From contig CAYUNE010000044.1 in assembly GCA_964446115.1 (NCBI GenBank), positions 1 to 64,000 on the forward strand: 64,000 nt of DNA. Reading direction: 5' to 3'. The translations under genes were made by a program, and so were the position numbers. This document shows, piece by piece, positions 8,261 to 16,479 of this stretch. This DNA comes from CAYUNE01 sp964446115. GTDB lineage: Bacteria > Desulfobacterota > Desulfobulbia > Desulfobulbales > Desulfobulbaceae. Under the pieces are notes generated by a model. That model did not search any database. It was not told the DNA's origin and saw only the letters and a program-made list of their open reading frames with translations. Each line of letters opens with the position of its first letter. Position 1 is the stretch's first letter.

Positions 8261-9597
8261 AACGGATACTGCTGGCGGAAGACGACGAAATAATGCGGAT
8301 CACGGTCCAGGACCGTCTTGAGAAACATGGCTGGGCCGTTGACGCCGTTTTCAACGGCCGGGAAGCCGTGGCCCGGCTTGAAGAACAGAACTATCACCTG
8401 GTTCTGTCCGACATCCGCATGCCGGGCATGGACGGTCTCAAGCTGCTGGACAAGGCCAGGCAACTGGCACCGTTTGCTGACATCATCATGATGACGGCAT
8501 ACGGTTCGGTGGACAATGCCATCGACTGCATGAAAAAAGGCGCTGCCGATTACATCCTCAAACCCTTTGACATGGATGACCTGGTCATCCGCATCAACCG
8601 GGTGCTGGAAATCCAGTCGGTCAAGGCCCGCTGCGCCTCCCTGGAAGACCAATGCCGCCAAATCCAGGCACCCATCATCGGCAACAGCGAGGCAATCAGC
8701 AGGGTATTTCAACTGATTAACCAGATTGGTCCCACTGATTCCACGGTACTGATCACCGGTGAATCCGGCACCGGCAAGGAGCTGGCCGCCGCCGCCATCC
8801 ACAAGGCCGGTCCCCGTGCCGACAAACCCTACATTCGACTCAACTGCGCCGCCATCCCCGAAGGCCTGATGGAATCCGAGCTCTTCGGCCATGAAAAAGG
8901 GGCCTTTACCGGGGCCCATGCCAAAAAACCGGGCAAGTTTGAAATGGCTGACGGCGGCACGCTGCTCCTAGATGAAATTGGCGAACTTCCCCTGCCGCTA
9001 CAGGCCAAGCTGCTGCGGGTGCTTCAGGAGGGCGAGTGTGAACGGGTGGGGGGAACCAAAACGATCAGTATCGACGTCCGTATCATCTGTTCAACGGTCA
9101 AGGACCTGGCGGAAGAGGTGAAAAAGGGGACGTTCCGCAGCGATCTTTTCTATCGTCTCCAGGTGATTCCCCTGGCAATCCCGCCCCTGCGGGAACGAAA
9201 GGAGGATATTCCCGCGCTGGTGGATCACTTCCTCCATGAATTCAGCGTCAAGCGCGGTATTGCCCTGGAACTCTCTCCGGAGGCCATGCACTGCCTGATG
9301 GATTACAACTATCCGGGCAATATCCGTGAACTGAAAAATATCATCGAACGCGCTTCGGTTCTGGCCCCGGAACCGGTGATCACCCGGCGGGACCTGCCCA
9401 CGGATCTCACCCACATGGAGCCGGATACCAGCTCGGAACCCCTGAAGCTCAGCGACGCCTTGGCAAAAACTGAAAAGGAATATATCCTCAAGGCATTAAG
9501 CCGCACCGGCGGCAACCGCACCGCTGCCGCCAAACTGCTGGGCATCAGCCGGAAAAATCTCTGGGAAAAGATGAAATGTTATCAGATAACCATGTGA
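8257..9597 (+). CDS. NtrC-family sigma-54-dependent response regulator
   Basis: Cytoplasmic activator of 446 aa. The receiver domain has its phosphoacceptor at D52. An AAA+ sigma-54 interaction domain follows, with Walker A GESGTGKE and the intact GAFTGA loop that contacts sigma-54. A Fis-type HTH closes the protein (GGNRTAAAKLLGISRKNLW). It is translationally coupled to the heme-c kinase. The adjacent palindromes and sigma-54-like nap promoter make the nap cluster its likely target. No terminator is obvious in the 24 bases before the converging fmdB-like gene. Confidence 0.92.
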   Translation: MKRILLAEDDEIMRITVQDRLEKHGWAVDAVFNGREAVARLEEQNYHLVLSDIRMPGMDGLKLLDKARQLAPFADIIMMTAYGSVDNAIDCMKKGAADYILKPFDMDDLVIRINRVLEIQSVKARCASLEDQCRQIQAPIIGNSEAISRVFQLINQIGPTDSTVLITGESGTGKELAAAAIHKAGPRADKPYIRLNCAAIPEGLMESELFGHEKGAFTGAHAKKPGKFEMADGGTLLLDEIGELPLPLQAKLLRVLQEGECERVGGTKTISIDVRIICSTVKDLAEEVKKGTFRSDLFYRLQVIPLAIPPLRERKEDIPALVDHFLHEFSVKRGIALELSPEAMHCLMDYNYPGNIRELKNIIERASVLAPEPVITRRDLPTDLTHMEPDTSSEPLKLSDALAKTEKEYILKALSRTGGNRTAAAKLLGISRKNLWEKMKCYQITM

Positions 9598-9621
9598 GCG
9601 CCGCAGCTCGGCGGCCACGGC

Positions 9622-10113
9622 CTACAGCTCGTAGAGTTTTTCATCGCGACGGGGACGCCGGGCAGCTCTGACTTTTTTCTTGACCCCCTCGAGGGAAAAG
9701 GCATCATCGGAATCAAGCAGATCCCCCATTTCCGCTTCAATCTGATCCGGATCCTCTCCCGCCTCCATGCGGGCCAGGGCCTCTTCCATCTGTTCTCCCA
9801 TGGATATGCCGGTCTTTTCGGAGAATTTCCGCATGAGGCTCGCCATCTGCCGCGGATCATCCTCGTTGATGCCGTCCGCCTCCCGCATGAGACTTTCCAT
9901 GGCCTGCTCCATCTTGGATTCATCAAGGCCCGCCAACGGATCATCCCCGTCCTCCTCCTTTGCCTTGCCGATGGTGGCGAAGGTGGACATCATCTTTGGC
10001 AGCTCTTTTAACCCGCACTTTGGACAGTCCGGTTTTTTATCGGGGCTGATGCGGCGGGAGAAGAAGTTGAAGATCGTGTTGCAATCCTGACAGAAAAATT
10101 CGTAAATAGGCAT
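9622..10113 (-). CDS. FmdB-family zinc ribbon protein
   Basis: Small protein of 163 aa starting MPIYEF, with two CXXC knuckles (CQDC at residues 8-11 and CPKC at about 30-33), the hallmark of FmdB/CxxC_CXXC_SSSS proteins. The rest is acidic and helical (many D/E, a repeated EQMEEALARMEAGEDP-like pattern), then a basic tail. FmdB proteins are named for a proposed regulatory role with formamidase, but the general function is not settled. It is the last gene of a run aroB-fmdB, 30 bases after aroB. Confidence 0.8.
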   Translation of the reverse strand: MPIYEFFCQDCNTIFNFFSRRISPDKKPDCPKCGLKELPKMMSTFATIGKAKEEDGDDPLAGLDESKMEQAMESLMREADGINEDDPRQMASLMRKFSEKTGISMGEQMEEALARMEAGEDPDQIEAEMGDLLDSDDAFSLEGVKKKVRAARRPRRDEKLYEL

Positions 10114-10143
10114 GATGAACTGGACGCGGTTTTGCTTTGAAAA

Positions 10144-11253
10144 TTATGAATCCTTTACCGGCGGGAAACTGTAAACACTGTTGAGGGCCGCGTCAATATC
10201 CTCCTCCCCCACCTGATCGGTAATGGTGACCTTTCCCACGGCCGTTGGCAACACGAAAAAGATTCTGCCGCCCACGGTCTTCTTATCGGTGAGAAGATAT
10301 TGCCTGATCCGCTGCCGGTCAAGATGGGCGGGAACCGCAAGCTCCATGCGATAATCGCTGATCAATCTCCGTATCCGTTCAGCCTCCGAGGCTTCCAGCA
10401 ACCCCATGCGGCGGGCAATGGTAGCGGCTGCCACCATGCCGATAGCCACGGCGGTACCATGGGCAATGGAATAATCGGAGGCCGCCTCCACGGCATGACC
10501 GATGGTGTGGCCGAAGTTCAGAATGCGCCGCAGATCCCCTTCCCTTTCATCCCGGGCCACCACCAGGGCCTTGATCTCGCAACTGCGACCGATTACCTCC
10601 GTCAGGGGTTCGGTTTCGAGATCCATAATCCTGGAACGATTTTTATCAAGAAAGTCGAAAAACTCCGAATCATAAATAACGCCGTACTTGATCACCTCCG
10701 CCAGACCGTTTACCAGTTCGGCCGCAGGCAGGGACTCCAGAACCGCGGTATCGATGTAGACGCAGCGGGGCTGGTAAAAGGTCCCCACCAGATTTTTGCC
10801 CTCCGGAATATCCACCCCGGTCTTGCCTCCCACCGAGCTGTCCACCTGAGCCAGGAGCGTGGTGGGTACCTGAACAAAGGGAATACCGCGCATGTAGATG
10901 GAGGCCAGAAATCCGCACATATCGCCGGCAACACCGCCGCCCAGAGCGATGAGACCGTCTGCCCGGTCAAAGCCGAGAGATGCCAGCCTGCCGGCCAAGC
11001 CAGCAATGGTTTTGAGATTCTTGCTCGCCTCGCCGGGGGCAAAGGTGATCAACTCCACCGCCAGATCTTCGGCCCGCAGAGCGTCGAGCAGCCGCTCGCC
11101 GAACAGGGCGGCCACCCGGTCGTCGGCTATTATGCCGTAGCGTTTGGCAATCTTCCTCTTTTTCAGGTCTCGCCCCATGCGGCGAAGGATACCCCGCTCG
11201 ATCATGATCGGGTAGCTCCTCTCGCCCAGGCCCACTTCAATTATCCTGCCCAT
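10144..11253 (-). CDS. aroB: 3-dehydroquinate synthase
   Basis: Shikimate pathway enzyme that converts DAHP to 3-dehydroquinate with NAD and a divalent metal; 369 aa. Family signatures include GGGVAGDMCGFLASIYMRG, PTTLLAQVDSSVGGKTGV with the substrate-binding lysine region, and the metal-site histidines in NFGHTIGHAVEA and AHGTAVAIGM. The start is the ATG giving MGRIIEV. The longer ORF reads through the sat terminator hairpin from a TTG and is rejected. No strong SD is visible. It is separated from sat by a terminator, so it may have its own promoter or depend on readthrough. Confidence 0.95.
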   Translation of the reverse strand: MGRIIEVGLGERSYPIMIERGILRRMGRDLKKRKIAKRYGIIADDRVAALFGERLLDALRAEDLAVELITFAPGEASKNLKTIAGLAGRLASLGFDRADGLIALGGGVAGDMCGFLASIYMRGIPFVQVPTTLLAQVDSSVGGKTGVDIPEGKNLVGTFYQPRCVYIDTAVLESLPAAELVNGLAEVIKYGVIYDSEFFDFLDKNRSRIMDLETEPLTEVIGRSCEIKALVVARDEREGDLRRILNFGHTIGHAVEAASDYSIAHGTAVAIGMVAAATIARRMGLLEASEAERIRRLISDYRMELAVPAHLDRQRIRQYLLTDKKTVGGRIFFVLPTAVGKVTITDQVGEEDIDAALNSVYSFPPVKDS

Positions 11254-11276
11254 TGTTTTGCGGTGTTTTCGGATGT

Positions 11277-11311
11277 TGAAAAAGAAAAAGGAGGCGCCTT
11301 GCGACACCTCC
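11277..11311 (-). terminator. Terminator after sat
   Basis: On minus, GGAGGTG pairs with CGCCTCC (one G-U pair) around an 8-nt loop and runs into CTTTTTCTTTTT. It lies 35 bases past the sat stop and before aroB. Confidence 0.75.
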
Positions 11312-11345
11312 CTTCTCAACTGCCTGTAAAAATGCGAACTATCTT

Positions 11346-12626
11346 TTACATATCTTCGCCGGATGCTGCCTTCTGCATCTTGACCTCGACCTTTTCGGTC
11401 AGGCCGGCGTAGTACTTCTTGAGGTGGTCCAGAACCTCGTCGCGTCCGAAGTGATCGACGATGTCCGCTCCCTCGGAGAGGGCCTTCCGCAGCTTGGTGC
11501 CGGAGAGGATAACCCTGTACTCCTTGTCGTGGGGACAGGTTCTCATGGAGGCCATGCCGTCACACTTATGACAATAGAAGGTCCAGTCGATCTTCATGGG
11601 ACGGCACAGCAGATCCTTGCTGGAATCACCGGTTTTGGGAATCCGCTCGAAGATTTCCTGGGCCTCGAACAGACCGTAGAAGTCACCAACACCGGCATGG
11701 TCGCGGCCGATCAGCATGTTGTTGACCCCGTAGTTCTGGCGGAAGGTGGCATGCAGCAACCCTTCACGGGGTCCGGCATAACGCATGTCCAGCGGATATC
11801 CTGCATTGATGACGTTCTCCTTGACGAAATAACCCTCGATGAGGATATCGATGGCCTTGACGCGAACATCGGCAGGGATATCACCGGGTTTCAGGTTACC
11901 GATCAGTGAGTGAATGAGCAAACCGTCACATACCTCGATGGCGATCTTGCCGAGGAACTCATGGGAACGATGCATGGGGTTACGCAGCTGCAGGGCGGCA
12001 ACATTGGCCCAACCACGCTCGTCGAACATGCGGCGGGTCTGGGTGGGGGTCAGGTAAACGCCGGGATACTCGTCGGGATATTCGCCCTCGGAGAGGACAC
12101 GCACAGGGCCGGCAACGTTGAACTCCTTCTGGGCCATTACCATCTGGACGCCGGGATGATCATCCATGGCCACTTCCCAAAATTTTCCGTCAACAGAGTC
12201 TTCACCTTCACCCTTGAAGACCTTTTCACATTCCCACCTCTTATCGGCCTCGGTCATTTCATACTTTTCGACGATTCTCATGGTTGCCATGATATCGCCG
12301 TCATACTCCAGGGCAATTTCATCGCCTTCGGAAATTTCAGCAGCATCCTCAGCGGAAATGTCGAGAGTAATCGGTACCGGCCAGAAGGTGCCGTCGGCCA
12401 TCTGGAAATTCTCACAAACGCCTTGCCAGTCGGCACGGGTCATAAAACCATCCAGCGGAGAAAAGCCGCCGATGCCCATCATGATCAGATCGCCTTTGGC
12501 GCGGGCCGATACCTGGACCTTTTTCAGACCTTTGGCCTTCTCATACTCTTCATCGGCCTCTCCGCCGTGCAGCATGCACCGAACCAAACCTCTTCCGCCA
12601 TGTGGTGGTACTAACTTTGAAAACAT
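11346..12626 (-). CDS. sat: Sulfate adenylyltransferase (ATP sulfurylase)
   Basis: Catalyses ATP + sulfate to APS + PPi, the activation step of dissimilatory sulfate reduction, or the reverse reaction in sulfur oxidation or disproportionation; 426 aa. The active-site motifs of homo-oligomeric Sat are present: LRNPMHRSHE (QXRNP-like, HXXH) and GRDHAGVGDFYG. Cysteines in FYCHKCDGMASMRTCP near the C-terminus resemble the zinc-binding site of sulfate-reducer enzymes. There is no fused APS kinase domain. SD AGAGGAAAAGG precedes the ATG. No apr or dsr genes are in the window, so the direction of the pathway cannot be told here. Confidence 0.96.
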   Translation of the reverse strand: MFSKLVPPHGGRGLVRCMLHGGEADEEYEKAKGLKKVQVSARAKGDLIMMGIGGFSPLDGFMTRADWQGVCENFQMADGTFWPVPITLDISAEDAAEISEGDEIALEYDGDIMATMRIVEKYEMTEADKRWECEKVFKGEGEDSVDGKFWEVAMDDHPGVQMVMAQKEFNVAGPVRVLSEGEYPDEYPGVYLTPTQTRRMFDERGWANVAALQLRNPMHRSHEFLGKIAIEVCDGLLIHSLIGNLKPGDIPADVRVKAIDILIEGYFVKENVINAGYPLDMRYAGPREGLLHATFRQNYGVNNMLIGRDHAGVGDFYGLFEAQEIFERIPKTGDSSKDLLCRPMKIDWTFYCHKCDGMASMRTCPHDKEYRVILSGTKLRKALSEGADIVDHFGRDEVLDHLKKYYAGLTEKVEVKMQKAASGEDM

Positions 12627-12768
12627 ACCTTTTCCTCTCTTTGTTGGTTTTTCAAGAAAAAAATGACTTTAACCTGTAACCCTTAAACACTCGCGTGTGA
12701 TCCGGCCGACACCCGGTAAATACCCGGTGACGCCGAAAAAAACTGAACCGGTATTCACAAACAGCTCT

Positions 12769-12797
12769 ATTAAAATGGGTGCGGTTGTGGATGTCAA
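12769..12797 (-). promoter_or_regulatory. Sigma-70-type promoter of sat
   Basis: On minus there is TTGACA, a 17-bp spacer and TTTAAT. The start would be near 12762, giving a leader of about 135 bases. A direct repeat ACCCGGT at 12711-12717 and 12722-12728 lies downstream of the start and could be an operator. The rest of 12627-12941 shows no gene. Confidence 0.75.
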
Positions 12798-12941
12798 GGA
12801 AAAAAGCGAGTATCTATCATATCGAATATTCTATTCAATTTGACAGATAACCCCACAAAATATCTACATATACGCGACCATCTACAACCCCTTCGGATCA
12901 AGCGGGAAACGGCCTTGCACCTCCCCTGTTCTCCTCCGGCT

Positions 12942-15434
12942 TTATGGCGTAAAAAAACGCAGCCGCAGGGCATTGCTCACCACCGACACCGAGGAGAGCG
13001 CCATGGCTGCCCCGGCGATCATCGGATTGAGGGCGGGTCCGCCGAAAAGGGTGAGCAGACCGGCGGCCACCGGAATGCCGACAACATTGTAGGCAAAGGC
13101 CCAGAAGAGATTCTGGCGTATATTGCGCATGGTTGCCCGGCTCAATCCAAGGGCCGTGACCACGCCGTCGAGATTTCCTTTCATGATGACGATATCCGCC
13201 GATTCGATGGCCACATCAATACCGGTACCCATGGCAATACCCACATCGGCAACGGCAAGGGCCGGAGCATCGTTGATACCGTCGCCGACCATGGCAACCC
13301 GCTTCCCCTGCCCCTTGAGTTCGTTGATCCGGTCCGCCTTGTCCGCGGGCATAACCTCGGCAATCACCTCATCGATCCCGGCCTGCACCCCAATGGCACC
13401 GGCCGTGACCCGGTTGTCACCGGTGAGCATCACCGCCTTCAGCCCCATTTCTCCCAGCCTCGCCACCGTTTTCGGCGTCTCGGCCTTGATGCGGTCGGCC
13501 ACTGCCAGCAGGGCGGCCGCCTCACCGTCGATGCCCAGGTACAAAACTGTCTTGCCGGCGGCAGCCAGCTCATCGATGAGAGGCCGGCGCTTTTCCAGTC
13601 GCTCATCGCGACAGTTTTCCCGGACAAAGACAAGATTGCCGAGAACCAGTTTTCTGCCGGAGATCTCGGCGACAATACCCTTGCCTGGTACGGCCCGGAA
13701 GGAATCGGGTTCGGGGAGGACGAGCTTTCTCTCGGTGGCCGCCCGCACCAGGGCTTCGGCCAGGGGATGTTCGGAGCGACTCTCGGCCGCAGCGGTCAGG
13801 GCCAGTACCTCATCCTCTGACAGATGGTCATCAAGCACGATGCAGTCGGTCAAATCAGGACGGCCATGGGTGAGGGTGCCGGTCTTGTCAAAGACGACGG
13901 TATCGACTTTTTCAGCCATCTCTAGGGCGGTACCGTTTTTGATCAGAACGCCCAACTGGGCGCCGCGACCGGTGCCGACCATGATCGAGGTGGGCGTGGC
14001 CAGTCCCATGGCGCAGGGACAGGCGATGACCATAACCGCGATGAAGAAACGTAAGGCCGAGGAAAAGGAGAGGCCCCCCGGATAATACCAGGCCAGAAAG
14101 GTGAGCAGGGCAAAGGCCATGACCGCGGGGACGAAGTAGAAACTGATACGGTCGGCCAGGCCGGCAATGGGCGCCTTTGATCCCTGGGCCTGCTGCACCA
14201 GAGCAATGATCCGCGCCAGCATGGTGTCCTGCCCCACGCGCACCGCCCGCATGGTCAGAACGCCGTTTTTGTTAAAGGTGCCGCCGCTGATCTGATCCCC
14301 CGGTTTTTTTGTAACCGGCATGGACTCACCGGTGAGCATCGACTCGTCCACGCTGGAATCGCCGTCGATGATCTCGCCGTCCACCGGCACCCGTTCCCCC
14401 GGCTTGACGAGAAGGAGATCACCGCTTTCCACCTCGTCAACGGGAATCTGCCGCTGCTCGCCGTCCACCAGCAGGGTTGCCTGATCCGGCGTCAACTGCA
14501 TGAGTCGGCGGATGGCATCGGAGGTATGCAGTTTTGATCTGCTCTCCATATATTTGCCCAGGGAGACCAGGGCAATCAGGACACCGGCGGATTCGAAGTA
14601 GAGATCCATGGCCCGGGCCCTGGGATTGATATCAAGTCCGAAAAACACGGCCAGGATAATTTCGATCAAATTCCAGGTTGAATAGATAAAGGCGGCGCCG
14701 GTGCCCACGGCAATGAGGGAATCCATATTGGGAGAGCGGCGCAGAAGTGCCGGTATGCCCACAAGATAAAAGCGGCGTCCCAGCCACATAATGGCAATAA
14801 CGAGCAAAAACTGCACCAGGGCAAAGTTCAGAGGCGCCTGCTGCGGGGAGAGCCATGAAGGCAGGGAAATCCCCATCATTTCACCCATGGAAATGGTGAG
14901 CAGGGGAACGGCCAGCAACAGCATGGCAACAAGCCTTTTTTTCATCCGGGCCAGCCGCTGCAGGTTCTCCTGCTGCTTTTGGCTGAAACCGTCCATGCGG
15001 GAGGAAAGCGGCCTGGCCGTGAACCCGAGGTTTTCAATGGTCTCGCGAATGCGGCGGCGGCTTGTCCGGGCGGGATCATAGCGGAAAAAACCGGTCTCAG
15101 CCGCCAGGTTGACCTGGGCGCGGCTGACTCCCGGCAGACCGCCCACCACCTTCTCGATGCGGGCGGAACAGGAAGCGCAGTGCATGCCCTCCAGCGCCAG
15201 CTCCACACTCTCTTCGGAGGTTTCGGGAGCAAGGACCATCTCAAAGCCCAGGGTCGCGATACGTTCGGCCACCTCTTCCTCGCTCACCTTGCCGGGAACA
15301 AGTTCGAGTTCCATGGTCTCGGTGGCCAGGTTGACCGAAATCGCCTCCACCCCTTCCATTGCCCCCACCACCCGTTCGATGCGGCTGGAACAGGCGGCGC
15401 AGCTCATGCCTTTTATGGGAAACTGTTTTTTCAT
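12942..15434 (-). CDS. copA: Copper-exporting P1B-type ATPase
   Basis: Inner-membrane Cu(I) efflux pump of 830 aa. Two N-terminal HMA domains carry GMSCAAC (residues 9-15) and GMHCASC. Eight membrane segments follow, with the CPC metal site in IACPCAMGLATP. The actuator motif is TGES, the phosphorylation motif DKTGTLT, the ATP-binding domain has a SEHPLAEAL motif, and the hinge is VGDGINDAPAL. The start is the ATG giving MKKQFP, just before HMA1; the longer ORF has no fitting site. It is divergent from a small HMA chaperone gene, as is common for copA-copZ. It may supply copper homeostasis for the cupredoxin encoded near 35.5 kb, which is inference. Confidence 0.95.
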   Translation of the reverse strand: MKKQFPIKGMSCAACSSRIERVVGAMEGVEAISVNLATETMELELVPGKVSEEEVAERIATLGFEMVLAPETSEESVELALEGMHCASCSARIEKVVGGLPGVSRAQVNLAAETGFFRYDPARTSRRRIRETIENLGFTARPLSSRMDGFSQKQQENLQRLARMKKRLVAMLLLAVPLLTISMGEMMGISLPSWLSPQQAPLNFALVQFLLVIAIMWLGRRFYLVGIPALLRRSPNMDSLIAVGTGAAFIYSTWNLIEIILAVFFGLDINPRARAMDLYFESAGVLIALVSLGKYMESRSKLHTSDAIRRLMQLTPDQATLLVDGEQRQIPVDEVESGDLLLVKPGERVPVDGEIIDGDSSVDESMLTGESMPVTKKPGDQISGGTFNKNGVLTMRAVRVGQDTMLARIIALVQQAQGSKAPIAGLADRISFYFVPAVMAFALLTFLAWYYPGGLSFSSALRFFIAVMVIACPCAMGLATPTSIMVGTGRGAQLGVLIKNGTALEMAEKVDTVVFDKTGTLTHGRPDLTDCIVLDDHLSEDEVLALTAAAESRSEHPLAEALVRAATERKLVLPEPDSFRAVPGKGIVAEISGRKLVLGNLVFVRENCRDERLEKRRPLIDELAAAGKTVLYLGIDGEAAALLAVADRIKAETPKTVARLGEMGLKAVMLTGDNRVTAGAIGVQAGIDEVIAEVMPADKADRINELKGQGKRVAMVGDGINDAPALAVADVGIAMGTGIDVAIESADIVIMKGNLDGVVTALGLSRATMRNIRQNLFWAFAYNVVGIPVAAGLLTLFGGPALNPMIAGAAMALSSVSVVSNALRLRFFTP

Positions 15435-15568
15435 TTTCAACCCTGCGGTATAATATGTGCTTCTTGGCAGCAAGCACACACGGCTGCCGTGGATTTGCAC
15501 AATCGGTCTATCTATGCGGGCGAAAAAGAGAGGGTGAAGATCGGTGCCCGTAAGCGCAGACGCCGGGG

Positions 15569-15596
15569 TTGCAATGTGGCATGCGTCGAGTATACT
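15569..15596 (+). promoter_or_regulatory. Promoter of the copper chaperone gene
   Basis: TTGCAA, a 16-bp spacer and TATACT precede the chaperone gene by about 55 bases. No clear metalloregulator dyad was recognised in the 215-base divergent region. Confidence 0.55.
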
Positions 15597-15649
15597 TGCC
15601 CATCAATCATTGGCCGTTCAACAAGCAATCATAGAAGGAGTTAATACTC

Positions 15650-15841
15650 ATGAACACCGTAAAAATCAATGGCATGAAGTGCCAGCACTGCGTGAAATCA
15701 GTTACCGAGGCCCTGGAAAAACTCGACGGCGTTTCAGAGGTCAAGGTCAACCTGGAGGCCGGCGAGGCCAGCTATGAGGGGGAAGTGGATGCCGAGACCG
15801 TCAAACAGGCGATCAGCGGAATCGGCTTTGAGGTTATATAA
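15650..15841 (+). CDS. copZ: Heavy-metal-associated (CopZ-like) chaperone
   Basis: Small soluble HMA-fold protein of 63 aa with the metal site GMKCQHC at residues 8-14 and the typical EKLDGVSEVKVNLE pattern. It would carry Cu(I) to the N-terminal HMA domains of the divergently encoded CopA. The start has SD AAGGAG. The histidine between the cysteines differs from the common MXCXXC but occurs in this family. It is followed by a large hairpin belonging to a repeat family. Confidence 0.88.
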   Translation: MNTVKINGMKCQHCVKSVTEALEKLDGVSEVKVNLEAGEASYEGEVDAETVKQAISGIGFEVI

Positions 15842-15870
15842 CCCAAAAAAAGCGTAATTGATCATTACCA

Positions 15871-15945
15871 CAGCATCTTCACACGATCTCTCCCGGCCGC
15901 ATAGTGGGGATAGAGCGGCCGGGAGAGATCGTGCAAATCTGCAGA
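15871..15945. repeat. Structured repeat, copy R3 (inner hairpin only)
   Basis: Perfect 19-bp arms at 15882-15900 and 15915-15933 (core CTCCCGGCCGC) enclose a 14-nt loop. The arms, the loop (GGGGATAGA) and the flanks (GCATCTTCA on the left, CAAATCTGCAG on the right) match the reverse complement of the copy at 48.6 kb. The outer arms of that copy are missing. It may also act as a terminator for the converging neighbours, though it lacks a T run. Confidence 0.75.
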
Positions 15946-15980
15946 ACTCTGCGGGCCGGTTTTATTTCATCATAACCATA

Positions 15981-16427
15981 TCAGTTACGCCAGACACCCT
16001 TTTCAAACCGGAGCGTCGAATCCTGTTTTTTCCGCGGCATTGTCTTTTCGGGACTCCGTCGCCGCTTCCTGTCAGCGGTGTTTAACTCCCGGCTATTGCC
16101 TCCGGCTGGCCGGAGAAGGAGAATCTTTTCCGCCTCGCTGCGAACGTAAAACACCGTGTCACCGGGAGTAAAATCTCCTTTACCGCCCCGCTGCCCCTTC
16201 TGGTTGAGATAGAGGGTTGCGGAAGTCAAAAGAAATTCCTGATCGTCGATAATGATACGGTCTCCCTTTATCCGGTCCACCGTCCCGGTGGTGCGAACGG
16301 CATTCTTCCAGAGGTTCTCCGATTCAACATCGATGTCTTTGGCCCAGAGATCCTGGCCCATGTTCAACAGAACAAGGCCCAGAAGGCTGAGCAGAGCGGT
16401 TATCAGTTGTCCGTGTCCATGGAACAT
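15981..16427 (-). CDS. Exported protein of unknown function after pilY1
   Basis: A 148-aa protein with an N-terminal hydrophobic signal (about residues 8-28) and a short beta-rich middle (residues ~45-105). A motif reading VDRIKGDRIIIDD, then a TPGDTVFYV segment, looks like a small OB-like or S1-like domain. The C-terminus is basic. It starts at an ATG with SD AAGGAG, 52 bases after pilY1. I do not recognise the family. Its position at the end of the minor-pilin operon suggests a role in pilus or PilY1 assembly. Confidence 0.7.
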   Translation of the reverse strand: MFHGHGQLITALLSLLGLVLLNMGQDLWAKDIDVESENLWKNAVRTTGTVDRIKGDRIIIDDQEFLLTSATLYLNQKGQRGGKGDFTPGDTVFYVRSEAEKILLLRPAGGNSRELNTADRKRRRSPEKTMPRKKQDSTLRFEKGVWRN

Positions 16428-16479
16428 TGTCACTCTCCTTTTTGCTTCTGATTGATCGTCTCTTTTTCCTCTCGCTCTA

